From: Variovorax sp. ZS18.2.2
GTDB lineage: Bacteria; Pseudomonadota; Gammaproteobacteria; Burkholderiales; Burkholderiaceae_C
Assembly (NCBI RefSeq): GCF_024701975.1
Contig: NZ_JANLNM010000004.1
Coordinates: forward strand, 248,001 to 312,000
Reading direction: 5' to 3'
Length of the DNA: 64,000 bases
The notes below the pieces were generated by a model. That model had not been told where the DNA came from. It was given only the letters and a program-made list of their open reading frames with translations, and did no database searches. This document shows positions 38,983 to 47,449 of this stretch, piece by piece. The position numbers and the translations under genes are program-made. Position 1 is the stretch's first letter. Every line of letters starts with the position of its first letter.

Positions 38983-39477
38983 TCAGCGGATTCCGATGTC
39001 GCGAACTTCGCGTTGAATGGCCAAGGTCTCGAGCTTGGCGAGTGGGAGCGAGAGCAAGAATTCGATGCGGCGCTTGAGCGTGACAGCCGCGTCGGTGAAC
39101 GCGCGCTGCCGGGCTTCGTCCGATCCTTCGGCCGCCGCCGGATCGGCAAGGCCCCAGTGCGCGGTGATAGGTTGACCCGGCCAGATCGGGCACACCTCGC
39201 CGGCGGCCTGGTCGCACACGGTGATCACGAAATCCATGTGCGGTGCGCCGTCCTTCGCGTACTCACCCCAGCTTTTGCTTCGGTAGCCGGAGTCCCTGAA
39301 GTGCAGGTTGCGCAATGTGGCCAGCGCGAGCGGATGCACGGCACCCTTGGGGTGGCTTCCCGCCGAGAAGGCGGTGAAGCGGTCAGAACCCAGGTGGTCG
39401 AGGATTCCCTCGGCCAGGATGGAGCGGGCGGAGTTGCCCGTGCAGATGAAGAGGACGTTGTGTTTGCGTTCAGTCAT
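38983..39477 (-). CDS. arsC: Arsenate reductase, thioredoxin-type (LMW phosphatase fold), first copy
   Basis: A 164-residue protein with P-loop LFICTGNSARS and redox cysteines in VCDQAAGEVCPIW. It reduces arsenate by a cysteine relay to thioredoxin. It is 9 bases after arsI in the ars operon. Confidence 0.95.
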   Translation of the reverse strand: MTERKHNVLFICTGNSARSILAEGILDHLGSDRFTAFSAGSHPKGAVHPLALATLRNLHFRDSGYRSKSWGEYAKDGAPHMDFVITVCDQAAGEVCPIWPGQPITAHWGLADPAAAEGSDEARQRAFTDAAVTLKRRIEFLLSLPLAKLETLAIQREVRDIGIR

Positions 39478-39486
39478 GGGGTGCTT

Positions 39487-39969
39487 TCAACAGCAGGCTT
39501 TGCGGGGGGGCGCCACTACGGGGATGGTTTTCAGGCCAACGGGGCCGGCGCAGCAGGCGCTCGCAACCTCCGCTGGGGCGTCCGCCGCACGGCTCTGGCC
39601 GTACACGACGGCCGCCTCGAGCGTCCGGTAGTGCTCCCAGGCAATGCCCTGTGGGTCGGTGACCCAGTGCTTTTCGCTCTTGGCATAGCAGCACACGGTT
39701 TCGCCTTCGTCGAGCAGCGTCTGGTCCGCGGCTTGGGCGCGAACCTTCAGTTCAGCGAGTTCGCTTTCGTCATCGGCCTGGATACCGAGGTGATCGATGC
39801 CGGCGCCATTGCCCACCGTGGAGATCGCGAAATTGACCCGAGGGTCTTCCAGCATCCATTTCGCGTAGTCGCGTTCGACGCGCGCAGGCTCTGCCGCAAA
39901 GAGGTGTGAGTAGAAGGCGATGCTCTTGCTTAGGTCATCGACGTGCAGGTGAACGTGGAAACGCTTCAT
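39487..39969 (-). CDS. arsI: ArsI/CadI-family glyoxalase-fold protein, probable C-As lyase
   Basis: A 160-residue vicinal-oxygen-chelate protein. The metal ligands (His in RFHVHLHV, His in IDHLGIQ, Glu in IAWEHYRT) and the vicinal pair in ETVCCYAKSEKHWV match ArsI, which removes methyl groups from trivalent organoarsenicals. The tail adds more cysteine pairs (ASACCAG, RKACC). It is annotated CadI in some genomes; the CC pair favours ArsI. Confidence 0.85.
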   Translation of the reverse strand: MKRFHVHLHVDDLSKSIAFYSHLFAAEPARVERDYAKWMLEDPRVNFAISTVGNGAGIDHLGIQADDESELAELKVRAQAADQTLLDEGETVCCYAKSEKHWVTDPQGIAWEHYRTLEAAVVYGQSRAADAPAEVASACCAGPVGLKTIPVVAPPRKACC

Positions 39970-40022
39970 GACGGGCTCTCCTAAATGGGCGTTGAGAAAG
40001 GGGTAATGTTTTGGCGATACGC

Positions 40023-40472
40023 CTAGCTCGAGGTCGTCGATCCAAGCGCGCGGGCCATGCAGGTTGCCGAGGCGGGGCAGATGCTGGCGAATTCAGAGGT
40101 AGCTTGGATCGTGTCGGGTGCGTCGGATCTCGGGCAGGAAAGGTAGCCGCGTGCAGCGAAGAAGTCGGGTGCGGTTGTCGTGAGCAGGAACAGCCGCTGA
40201 ATGCCTGCAGTTCCAGCCCTGGCTTCGATCGCGTGCAGGAGCACATCGCCGAGGCCAGCGCCCCGACTCTCGGGAGCTACTGCCAGAGAACGCAACAGGC
40301 CTGCATCTCCCGCACGCTCAAGCCCAACGCAGCCCACCAAGCCGTCGTCGGCTCGAAGCACAAGGAAGTCGTTCATGTGACCTGGGCTCAGATCGCTGTC
40401 GGGCAACTCGCAAGTGAGCAGCAGCGAGCGCACTTGCGCAAAGTCAGCGGCGCTTGCCTGTTCGGGGTTCAT
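40023..40472 (-). CDS. arsN2: ArsN2-type GNAT acetyltransferase
   Basis: A 149-residue GNAT fold with the acetyl-CoA loop SRGAGLGDVLL and the family endings LLTTTAPDFFAARGY and ICPASATCMAR. Acetylation of a toxic arsenical is the proposed role of ArsN proteins; the substrate here is not known. The start at 40472 follows arsR closely. Confidence 0.87.
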   Translation of the reverse strand: MNPEQASAADFAQVRSLLLTCELPDSDLSPGHMNDFLVLRADDGLVGCVGLERAGDAGLLRSLAVAPESRGAGLGDVLLHAIEARAGTAGIQRLFLLTTTAPDFFAARGYLSCPRSDAPDTIQATSEFASICPASATCMARALGSTTSS

Positions 40473-40494
40473 GGCTCGACGGCGGGCGTGAATG

Positions 40495-40818
40495 TCAGCA
40501 AGCACACGAGGCGTCGGCCTCCGCGACACATGCCTGCCCTTGGCAGCAGTTCTCGGTGAGGTAGGCCAGCAAGTCATTCATCTGGTCGAACGACGCCCGG
40601 TAGATCAGATGCCGGCCCTGCCGCTCTTGCGAGACGAGACCGGCATTCGTCAACTCTTTGAGGTGGAACGAGAGGCTGGTCGCTGGAACCGCCAGAGCTT
40701 CCGTCAGCGCGCCTGGGGTCATGCCCTGAGGACCTGCAACGACCAAAGCACGAAACACCCGAAGGCGAACCGACTGCGCAAGTGCCATCAAAGAACGGAC
40801 AACAGTGTTTTCTTCCAT
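40495..40818 (-). CDS. arsR: ArsR repressor of the ars operon
   Basis: A 107-residue ArsR/SmtB repressor. The recognition helix is in VPATSLSFHLKELTNAG. The C-terminal As(III) site ENCCQGQAC plus CAC is of the Acidithiobacillus type, different in layout from ArsR proteins with a Cys pair in the DNA-binding helix. It heads the operon running to arsM and is divergent from the EamA gene. The operator is 40820-40845. Confidence 0.94.
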   Translation of the reverse strand: MEENTVVRSLMALAQSVRLRVFRALVVAGPQGMTPGALTEALAVPATSLSFHLKELTNAGLVSQERQGRHLIYRASFDQMNDLLAYLTENCCQGQACVAEADASCAC

Positions 40819-40819
40819 A

Positions 40820-40845
40820 ATTCAAGTATCGTCGAATCATTGAAT
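40820..40845. promoter_or_regulatory. Probable ArsR operator between arsR and the EamA gene
   Basis: ATTCAA (40820-40825) and TTGAAT (40840-40845) form an interrupted palindrome of the size ArsR dimers bind. It is placed to control both the ars operon and the divergent permease gene. Its wording differs from the CTAG operators in the phosphate block. Confidence 0.65.
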
Positions 40846-40894
40846 CCATGCAAGTACCCGGCTCCAAAGTCGTGCCGCAACAGGAGATCCTCCA

Positions 40895-41788
40895 ATGAGG
40901 CCGTTCCACATGCTTCTCGCCGTTTTGGTTGCCGTGATCTGGGGTGTGGCGTTTGTCGTCAGCAAGATTGGCTTGGAGAGCTTCACACCGCCGCAATTGA
41001 CCGCGCTACGGTTCTTGGTGGCCGCCGTGGGAGTGCTCTGGCTGCCGCGGCCCGCGATTTCGTGGAAGGCGGTGGTGTTCATCGGCCTCACCGTCTTCAC
41101 TGGGCAGTTTCTGCTGCAGTTCTTCGGGATCGCATTTGGAATGCCCGCCGGACTCACTGCCTTCGTAGTGCAGACCCAGGCGCTCTTCACGGTCGTATTC
41201 GCGGCCCTGATGTTTGGAGACCGCCCCAGCACCCGGCAGACTATCGGCATGGTCGTTGCTCTCGTCGGGCTGCTCGTGATCGGCCTGACGCTCAACGGCA
41301 ACGTGCCTGTACTGGCCTTCGCGCTGACCCTCGCGTCAGCGTTGAGCTGGGCTGTTGGCAACCTGGTGATCAAGCGGCTGTCCAAGGTCAAAATGCTTCA
41401 CCTGATGGCGTGGGCCAGCCTGGTTCCCCCTGTCCCCGCGCTGGCGCTCTCGTTCATGCAGGACGGCCCGGGGGCGCTCATGTGGGCAGTGACGCACGCA
41501 TCGATGTGGGGTCTTTTCGCGCCGGTCTACCTCGGGCTACTGGCGACCGTGCTGGCGTACGCGATCTGGGGAGATCTGTTGCAGCGCTACTCGGCCAGCA
41601 CCGTCGCACCTTTCGCTCTGCTGGCGCCCGCGGTCGGACTGAGCATGTCCTCGCTGATCTACGGCGAAAGCTTCAGCATCACGCGACTGGCAGGGATGGC
41701 TCTTCTGCTTATCGGCGTTGCGATTGCTGCTGGGCTGCTCAATCGTTCGCTCCACTCAGCCGCAGCTAGCGGCGGGGCGAAACGCTGA
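40895..41788 (+). CDS. EamA/DMT-family permease
   Basis: A 297-residue inner-membrane protein of two EamA repeats, ten segments, with PPQLTALRFLVAAVGVLWLP in repeat one and APFALLAPAVGLSMSSLIYG in repeat two. AGGAGAT precedes the ATG. It is divergent from arsR and shares its operator region, so arsenic control is likely; the substrate is unknown. Confidence 0.87.
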   Translation: MRPFHMLLAVLVAVIWGVAFVVSKIGLESFTPPQLTALRFLVAAVGVLWLPRPAISWKAVVFIGLTVFTGQFLLQFFGIAFGMPAGLTAFVVQTQALFTVVFAALMFGDRPSTRQTIGMVVALVGLLVIGLTLNGNVPVLAFALTLASALSWAVGNLVIKRLSKVKMLHLMAWASLVPPVPALALSFMQDGPGALMWAVTHASMWGLFAPVYLGLLATVLAYAIWGDLLQRYSASTVAPFALLAPAVGLSMSSLIYGESFSITRLAGMALLLIGVAIAAGLLNRSLHSAAASGGAKR

Positions 41789-41903
41789 TCGCTCGATGCC
41801 ATGGCAAGTTCGGTGGACATCCGCGCCCTCGATTGGCTGATTCCGCTCAGCGCGGTGGATGTACAGCGAACTCATCTGCAGGGTCTGCTGGATCACAAGA
41901 CTT

Positions 41904-44573
41904 TCAGGCGCCAGCGGCGGGTGCCGCGGGCGCAGGTTGGGGTGCCACGGCTCTTCCGAGCACAAGAGCATCGAGACGCTCAAGCGTGCCAACCACCAAT
42001 TCGACAACCCCGGGTTCGAAGTCCTCGCGGTCTTCCTCTTCGTGGGTGCCTTTGTTCAAGTAGTTCCAAACGTGAGCGTTGGCGTCAAGGAGCGCCTGGA
42101 GGCATGCGATCACCTCCGCCTTGTCCTGATGAGCGAATCCGGCCGCCCTGGCTTTGCTGAGAAGCTGCTCGCACAGGTTCCTCAGCTCTGGCTCCGCACC
42201 CGGTCGGCGCATGGAAATAGACAAGTTGCCATGGTCGTGGTTGATCAACCATTTCCAGACTCGGCCGCTGAGCATCTCCAACGCCTGGCGAGACGCAGCG
42301 AGGGCGCCGCGATCGTTCATGCCGTTGATGGCTGCCCGAGCCTCCACGAGATAGCTGCGAATCTGGGGGTCGGCATGGATCACCGGGTGATAGTCGCCTC
42401 TGTGGGGACGGATTCCATACACCTGCAGGTCGTTGCGCTGAGCCGGCAGCATGTGATTCTGAATGTCCTTGATGAATTCTTGGCTGTGGCAGGTCACGAT
42501 GAGCTGTGTGCCGGCGAAGCGCTGAGTATCGAAGATGGTTTCCCGAATGCCTTGACGGTGCTCGGTATCGATCGCGTTGATCGCATCATCGAAGACGATC
42601 AGCGGTGCGCCAGTGGCAATCGCTTTGGCCAGCACCACGGCCAAGCCGAGGCACCGAATGTGTCCTTCGCTGAGCACCTGCAACGCGTCGTGCCGTCGAT
42701 CGGGATTGGCTCGGAAGGCGACCTGAATGCGCATGGCGTTCGAGGTCGGTAGGAAAAGCGCGGCGAGCTTGTCCTCATCCCGGTCCTGCCGGTTGAAATC
42801 GTTGTAGAGCGCCATTGCCGATTCGTTCAGCCCCGCCATCAACTGCGCCGGTAGGCCGTCACGGTACTGCCTGAGCAACCGAAGAAATGCGTCGTATGCC
42901 ACGCCAATACGCATATCGAGTTCGATCTCGACTTTTTCCGCCTCCGCCTGCTCGATGAGTGCGGCGTTCTGCTCGTCGAATGCAGCTACACGCATGCGCG
43001 CTGCGTCGACCAGGAGCGCAAGCTGTTGCCGCTTGGAAACCTGGACCACGGCGCGTTCCTTCAGGCCTTGCAGCGTGTCTCGTTCGCGGATTCGCTGAGC
43101 GCGCTCATCTGTTGCGGTCTTCGTTTCAGCATCGCGCAACGCCGCGCGGTCTGCCGCGGCACAGAGCCTCCCGAACTGGGTTGTGCCGCCATCGATGGGC
43201 TCCTGCAGCTTCGTCCACCAAGGGCTGGCGATCTGGATCTGTAGGGGAACTCGGGCGGGTGCTGCACCACCCATTTCCGCATGCTCGAATCTTTGCAGCC
43301 TTTCGACTACTTCGTGCAGAGCTGTAGAGACTGCATCGCGCCTTGTGCGCGCGGCATCCCTCGCGTTTTGCAGTTCCGCGAGCTCGCGAAGTTGTGCGAG
43401 ACCGTCGATCGCTTTGGCGAATGGATCACGAGTCACCTGTGCCAGCGGTGTGTCGCACGCGGGGCATGTCGCGCTGTCGGCCTTGCGCAATTTCGAGACC
43501 GCGGTGTAGAGTTCCTGGAAGGAAATCTGATCGCCCTTGCTACGCAACTCTTCCTCGCGGGCATCGAGTGCGGTCTGTTTTTCTGTCGCTTCAGCCAACT
43601 GGCGGCCGACGTCCGCGCGCGATACGTTCACCATCGCCGGTTGGACCCTGTCGATCAGCGCCGAAAGCTCCTGCAACTTTCCCGGGGCCTGTTCCGTACC
43701 GATGTAGGTCTGCATGGCCTCGAAGGCCAGATCCGGTTGCAACTCGGCCGCCAAGGCGGCGTCTTCCAGGTCCAGCGTAGCGATCGTCTCCTTTTCTCGT
43801 TCCAAGGTCTGCTGGTCTTGGGCTAGGCCCGCCCGTGCGGTCATTAGTTGCCTCTGCTTAACAGACACCAGCTTCAACTTCGCATCCATGGAATCATTGA
43901 AATCTCCCACGAAGTCGTTGAACTGGTCCATGCCGAAAAGCGTGGCAATTAACGCGGAGCGCTCGGCAGGCGCGCGGGACGCCAACCGAGAGAATGAATC
44001 GATTCTGTTCTTCTCAACGAAGAGAAAGCGATGCGCGTCTTGGTTAGGTCTCGGGTTCACCGCTTCGCCGCGTGCATCTCTTGCGCTCAGCGCAGGAGCG
44101 ACGAAGCGTCGCTCGTGCACGTTCGCCAGATATGCATCGGTTTCGAGACGGGTCGCCTGCGCCTCATCAACGCTGCCAAGCAGCGCATATTCCAGTGCTT
44201 CGCAGAAGCTGCTCTTGCCGCTTCCATTCGGGCCATACATCAGGGTGACGCGCTTGCTGAGATCGAATTCCTCGGCTTGGCGAAAGCCCCTGAAGGGACC
44301 GACTCGCAAACGACTCAGTCGCGTCCACGCCCAATCCTGCGCTACCGCGTTGGCAGCGATGTCTGGCATGTCGATCGGAGAATCGGCAAGATCGCGACGA
44401 CAGAGGTCCGCAAGGAGACCCGCTCTCTGCGATTGACGGGTCGAGGTGCGCGCAACGCCGTCGAAATTGGCGAGCACCAAGTGCGCCAGGCGCTTCACGT
44501 CATCAGCGATACCCCGGGGTTGCTGATGTAGCCATTGGGTGAATTGCTCGAAGTCTCGTTTTGCGGAGGACAT
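41904..44573 (-). CDS. SbcC/Rad50-like ATPase with zinc-hook motif (putative defence protein)
   Basis: The 889-residue protein has Walker A GPNGSGKSSFCEALEYA near residue 115, long coiled coils with a CPACDTPL hook in the middle, a signature LSEGHIRCLGLA and Walker B LIVFDDAINAID. The Walker B carries DD where the family usually has DE, so hydrolysis may be slow. Beyond the ATPase, the last 150 residues are helical and contain NYLNKGTHEEEDRED. Such ATPases often act in phage defence as sensors of DNA ends or with a nuclease partner. A good ribosome site (AAGAAGGG) precedes the ATG. No exact named system is recognised. Confidence 0.85.
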   Translation of the reverse strand: MSSAKRDFEQFTQWLHQQPRGIADDVKRLAHLVLANFDGVARTSTRQSQRAGLLADLCRRDLADSPIDMPDIAANAVAQDWAWTRLSRLRVGPFRGFRQAEEFDLSKRVTLMYGPNGSGKSSFCEALEYALLGSVDEAQATRLETDAYLANVHERRFVAPALSARDARGEAVNPRPNQDAHRFLFVEKNRIDSFSRLASRAPAERSALIATLFGMDQFNDFVGDFNDSMDAKLKLVSVKQRQLMTARAGLAQDQQTLEREKETIATLDLEDAALAAELQPDLAFEAMQTYIGTEQAPGKLQELSALIDRVQPAMVNVSRADVGRQLAEATEKQTALDAREEELRSKGDQISFQELYTAVSKLRKADSATCPACDTPLAQVTRDPFAKAIDGLAQLRELAELQNARDAARTRRDAVSTALHEVVERLQRFEHAEMGGAAPARVPLQIQIASPWWTKLQEPIDGGTTQFGRLCAAADRAALRDAETKTATDERAQRIRERDTLQGLKERAVVQVSKRQQLALLVDAARMRVAAFDEQNAALIEQAEAEKVEIELDMRIGVAYDAFLRLLRQYRDGLPAQLMAGLNESAMALYNDFNRQDRDEDKLAALFLPTSNAMRIQVAFRANPDRRHDALQVLSEGHIRCLGLAVVLAKAIATGAPLIVFDDAINAIDTEHRQGIRETIFDTQRFAGTQLIVTCHSQEFIKDIQNHMLPAQRNDLQVYGIRPHRGDYHPVIHADPQIRSYLVEARAAINGMNDRGALAASRQALEMLSGRVWKWLINHDHGNLSISMRRPGAEPELRNLCEQLLSKARAAGFAHQDKAEVIACLQALLDANAHVWNYLNKGTHEEEDREDFEPGVVELVVGTLERLDALVLGRAVAPQPAPAAPAAGA

Positions 44574-44797
44574 GCCCTTTAACCCTTCTTGGAAGTAGGC
44601 AACCCTATATGGCGCATATCGCGGCAGGCTAGATCGGCGAGATCGTCTGGACCGTCAACCGTGCCGGCGATTTCGATCTCGCTTGTCTCGTCCGGGGGGG
44701 GCACTACCAAATCGACATGGTCGGCAACGTCAAAGTCGCGGCTGCCGCAGAATCTTGAGGCCGATGCCGGAGGGCACGCCGTCGCGAGAAACCCTCA

Positions 44798-45100
44798 CTA
44801 CCGTGGATAACTGGGCTTCATGGTGACGTAGTTTTCAACGATCCACGCGGTGACCTTGGTTCTTCCTTGAACATTCGACGGCAGTTTTTCATGCACGATC
44901 CATTCGATGATGAGCCGCGTTGCCTTCGACAAGTCGGCCTTCTCCGGTCCGACAAACGAGTTGAGGTAGGCAAGGACTTCGTATCCTTCCTTGCGGCTCA
45001 ACCGATCCGAATCTGCCTTGACCTTGGTCGGATCGTCCCCGGGAACGGCCGTCCAGCTGTAGTCTGTGTAGTGCAAATCAGCTTTTGTAAGTTGGGGCAT
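44798..45100 (-). CDS. Small unknown protein linked to the Beta-family gene
   Basis: A 100-residue soluble protein (starts MPQLTKADLHYTDYSWTAVP, ends IVENYVTMKPSYPR) with a helical centre and no motif I recognise. It is on the same strand as, and 110 bases after, the Beta-family gene, and probably in its transcript. Possible roles include an antitoxin or accessory subunit; this is not shown. Confidence 0.65.
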   Translation of the reverse strand: MPQLTKADLHYTDYSWTAVPGDDPTKVKADSDRLSRKEGYEVLAYLNSFVGPEKADLSKATRLIIEWIVHEKLPSNVQGRTKVTAWIVENYVTMKPSYPR

Positions 45101-45210
45101 GCTGTTCCTCGAAGGTTGGTTTGCAGGTGTGAGGCGGCCCGTTGCGCTGTTGCGTGCGGACGCGAGTGCTGAACAAGGACAAAGGAGGCGGCCGGATCAG
45201 TACCGCTGTC

Positions 45211-46254
45211 TCATATGGCCGACGACGTGAACACCAGGTGGTGACTCGCGGCATCGCGCCGCCAGCTGGTCGGGTTGCCATTGCCGAGCACGCCGACGGA
45301 CGCTTTGTCGTAGCAATCGTCGCCGAAGCTGAAAGCGGCACCTGAATACACGGGATCGCCTTTGAGCAGGATGCACAGGTTCTTGTATTGATCCTGCTTC
45401 CCCTTCTTGAAACCGCCAGCCTTGAACAAGCGCCAGAAGCCGTCGCTAGCATAGCGGATGGCCACCGAGGGATTCATCATGGTGGGATCGATGTCAGGCG
45501 CGGGAGCTGGGTTGCTTACGGTGTAGTCGCTGAACAGCACCTTTGCGTATGCAGGTTTGGCAACCAACGTCTTCCAAGCTTTCCATTCAACGCGCTCGAT
45601 GTCGTGCAGCCCTTGCTTGCGGCCCACGAGGTTCAGCGGGAAAGAGCCGCCTGCGAGCGTGGTGCTGCTGCACCCGGCCGCAAGCGCCTCGTCAAGATAA
45701 GGCTGTACGGCCGCAATGCACGCGGCGGGGGCGACACCCACGATCGAGAACTGATCAACGAGCAGGTGAAGCCTCGATTTGGCGATGCCCGCGCCGACCA
45801 CGACCTTCACGAAATCCTTGACCTGGTCGGAGGTCACGCCGTGTGTCTGAATGCGGAGCACGAAGACCTCGAAGGCCTTGGCGAGGTCCGGCAGGTCTGC
45901 CGGACGCGCAACCATCGCCTCCGTGATGACCGGGATGATCTGACGACCTGTCAGCGCCGAGAGTCGCTTGCAGATCGAGGTGAGCACCTGGGTCTGTTTT
46001 GCATAGGTAGGCATGAAGTACCGAATGTCGATCGCGATGGGCGAGCCCTGCGGAATCGATTTGGCCATTTGCCCTCCAATCTTGGTGATGTAAGGCACCA
46101 GCGTTTCGGAGAGCGTCCCCTTCTTGGGGTCGATGGGGAGGATTTCGATCAGCGGGACCATTCCATCCCACTGGGCGCCCGTGAGCTTGCTCAAGGCGAT
46201 TCGTTCCCCTTGCTTCCATTTCAGGATGGGCAAGTATTTCCATATCGCAGGCAT
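45211..46254 (-). CDS. Beta-family protein (sce7725-like)
   Basis: A 347-residue protein with the family opening YLPILKWKQGERIALSKL and MVPLIEILPI, followed by a TIM-barrel-like sequence of repeated strands and helices (SPIAIDIRYF, IPVITEAMV). The family is found with sce7726-type proteins and phage-defence genes; its activity is not known to me. The start at 46254 is set by GGAGGGA 8 bases upstream. That ribosome site is inside a perfect hairpin (46262-46288). Confidence 0.8.
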   Translation of the reverse strand: MPAIWKYLPILKWKQGERIALSKLTGAQWDGMVPLIEILPIDPKKGTLSETLVPYITKIGGQMAKSIPQGSPIAIDIRYFMPTYAKQTQVLTSICKRLSALTGRQIIPVITEAMVARPADLPDLAKAFEVFVLRIQTHGVTSDQVKDFVKVVVGAGIAKSRLHLLVDQFSIVGVAPAACIAAVQPYLDEALAAGCSSTTLAGGSFPLNLVGRKQGLHDIERVEWKAWKTLVAKPAYAKVLFSDYTVSNPAPAPDIDPTMMNPSVAIRYASDGFWRLFKAGGFKKGKQDQYKNLCILLKGDPVYSGAAFSFGDDCYDKASVGVLGNGNPTSWRRDAASHHLVFTSSAI

Positions 46255-46261
46255 TGGTCGT

Positions 46262-46288
46262 CCCTCCAGACTTGTTGTGTCTGGAGGG
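46262..46288 (-). promoter_or_regulatory. Hairpin that sequesters the ribosome site of the Beta-family gene
   Basis: A perfect 10-base stem (CCCTCCAGAC / GTCTGGAGGG) with a 7-base loop lies immediately before the gene. On the message strand the 3' arm GTCTGGAGGG contains the Shine-Dalgarno GGAGGG, paired with CCCTCC of the 5' arm. This could be an RNA translational switch or a protein-binding operator. Confidence 0.7.
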
Positions 46289-46397
46289 TACGTCACGATT
46301 ACTTACATTGGATTACGGGATTTCCCAGGCATGCCACCATGCCGTGGTTTCGGTGCGTGAGCGTGTGCCGCATGCTGCCGGGGCACGCCGCCACGGC

Positions 46398-47042
46398 TTA
46401 TGCCAAGCAGTTCAGCGCAAAGGCAACGGCATCCGGGGGGCCATCCGGCGCGAGCGAAGTCGACGGCAAGAAGCCCAACTGCCGTTCACGAAGAAAACCG
46501 GTGACAGCATCACGCAGCGTACGCATGCTGAGTTCCCGCGCGAGCATCTCTTGCAACTCGAACTTCGTGGCCCGCTTGGGAGGCAACTCGCCCCTGTGCG
46601 AGGCCAGCGCTTCGATGCATTCGGCACGCCACAACAGCATGGCCATGCTCAGGCGCTCCTGTACTGGATTGGCCTTCGGCTTGCGCAGCACGTGCAGCGA
46701 GAGCGTACCGTCCGTACGACGCGCGGCTGACCAGACGCCCCACCATGCAGGCATCAAGGCCAGACTGGCCTCGGAATAGACCGGACCCGTGACCAGCGTC
46801 ACCCGGTCGAAGACGCGGTTGTAGGCATGAATTTGGTTGTGCAGGCGTGCGAATGAATCGAGATCGCTCTTCAGCTCGAAAGCGCTGAGCTGTGTGTCCA
46901 CCAACGCGAGGTCTACTCGTGCCTCCCCACCTTCGATACCGAACTCTTCGAAGAGCCGTCCACCCGACTTGGTGGCGTCTGCGAGCAGTCGCGAACGAAC
47001 TGCTTGGCGCAACTCGCGCTCGGTGATGGAGGGGGTGCTCAT
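46398..47042 (-). CDS. sce7726-family protein, PD-(D/E)XK nuclease-like
   Basis: About 214 residues. The segment ARVDLALVDTQLSAFELKSD has the D...ExK pattern of the PD-(D/E)XK nuclease fold, and LHNQIHAYNRVFDRVTLVTG follows as in the sce7726 family. The ATG at 47042 is preferred: it is 8 bases after the -10 element in the palindrome 47047-47062, which would give a leaderless message. The ATG at 47051 lies inside that palindrome. It is followed by the Beta-family gene. Confidence 0.8.
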   Translation of the reverse strand: MSTPSITERELRQAVRSRLLADATKSGGRLFEEFGIEGGEARVDLALVDTQLSAFELKSDLDSFARLHNQIHAYNRVFDRVTLVTGPVYSEASLALMPAWWGVWSAARRTDGTLSLHVLRKPKANPVQERLSMAMLLWRAECIEALASHRGELPPKRATKFELQEMLARELSMRTLRDAVTGFLRERQLGFLPSTSLAPDGPPDAVAFALNCLA

Positions 47043-47046
47043 TTTA

Positions 47047-47062
47047 TGCATTATATAATGCA
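47047..47062. promoter_or_regulatory. 16-bp palindrome with two opposed -10 boxes
   Basis: TGCATTATATAATGCA is a perfect palindrome containing TATAAT on each strand (plus 47054-47059, minus 47055-47050). Transcripts would start about 7 bases beyond each box, at or next to the start codons of the XRE gene (47066) and the sce7726 gene (47042). It is probably also the operator of the XRE protein. No good -35 is visible on either side. Confidence 0.75.
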
Positions 47063-47065
47063 GTT

Positions 47066-47449
47066 ATGCCAAGAACAGCAAAGCCCACCACCTTGGAAGC
47101 TGTCCGGGCCCGAGAAGCACTCAGGCTGTACCTGAAGCGGCAGAGTATCTCTGTGAATGCGCTTGCTCAATCTGTAGGTGTAGGCCAACCCACAGTGAGC
47201 CGTTTTTTGAGTGGGCGGACGAAGTCCGTGACGGCAGCCATTCGGCCGCTGTTGGATTATGCAAATATTGATTTCGAAAATGGCATAACCGAGATAGGCG
47301 GCGTGCTCGATAATCCGCGTGTGCGAGACGCGCTCGAGCGTGTCTGGGACGGACGACCGGAGACGGCCGACTTGCTCGCCCGATTGATCGAGGCGTTAGG
47401 CCCCGTTCTGAAGAGCGCGCCATCGACGGCAACCAGGAACATGCAGTGA
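47066..47449 (+). CDS. XRE-family regulator of the ImmA/PIN operon
   Basis: A 127-residue protein with HTH SVNALAQSVGVGQPTVSRFLSG and a helical C-terminus. There is no Shine-Dalgarno before the ATG, and the promoter palindrome ends 3 bases upstream, so a leaderless message is likely. It overlaps the next gene by 4 bases (GTGA). It probably binds the palindrome and is controlled, by cleavage or release, through the ImmA/IrrE protein. Confidence 0.85.
   Translation: MPRTAKPTTLEAVRAREALRLYLKRQSISVNALAQSVGVGQPTVSRFLSGRTKSVTAAIRPLLDYANIDFENGITEIGGVLDNPRVRDALERVWDGRPETADLLARLIEALGPVLKSAPSTATRNMQ

Noticed and set aside
44589..44810. Plus-strand frame of 73 codons between the ATPase and the 100-residue protein
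   Set aside because: Ser-rich shadow composition. The minus-strand frame in the same place reads more like protein and is reported instead as a low-confidence finding.
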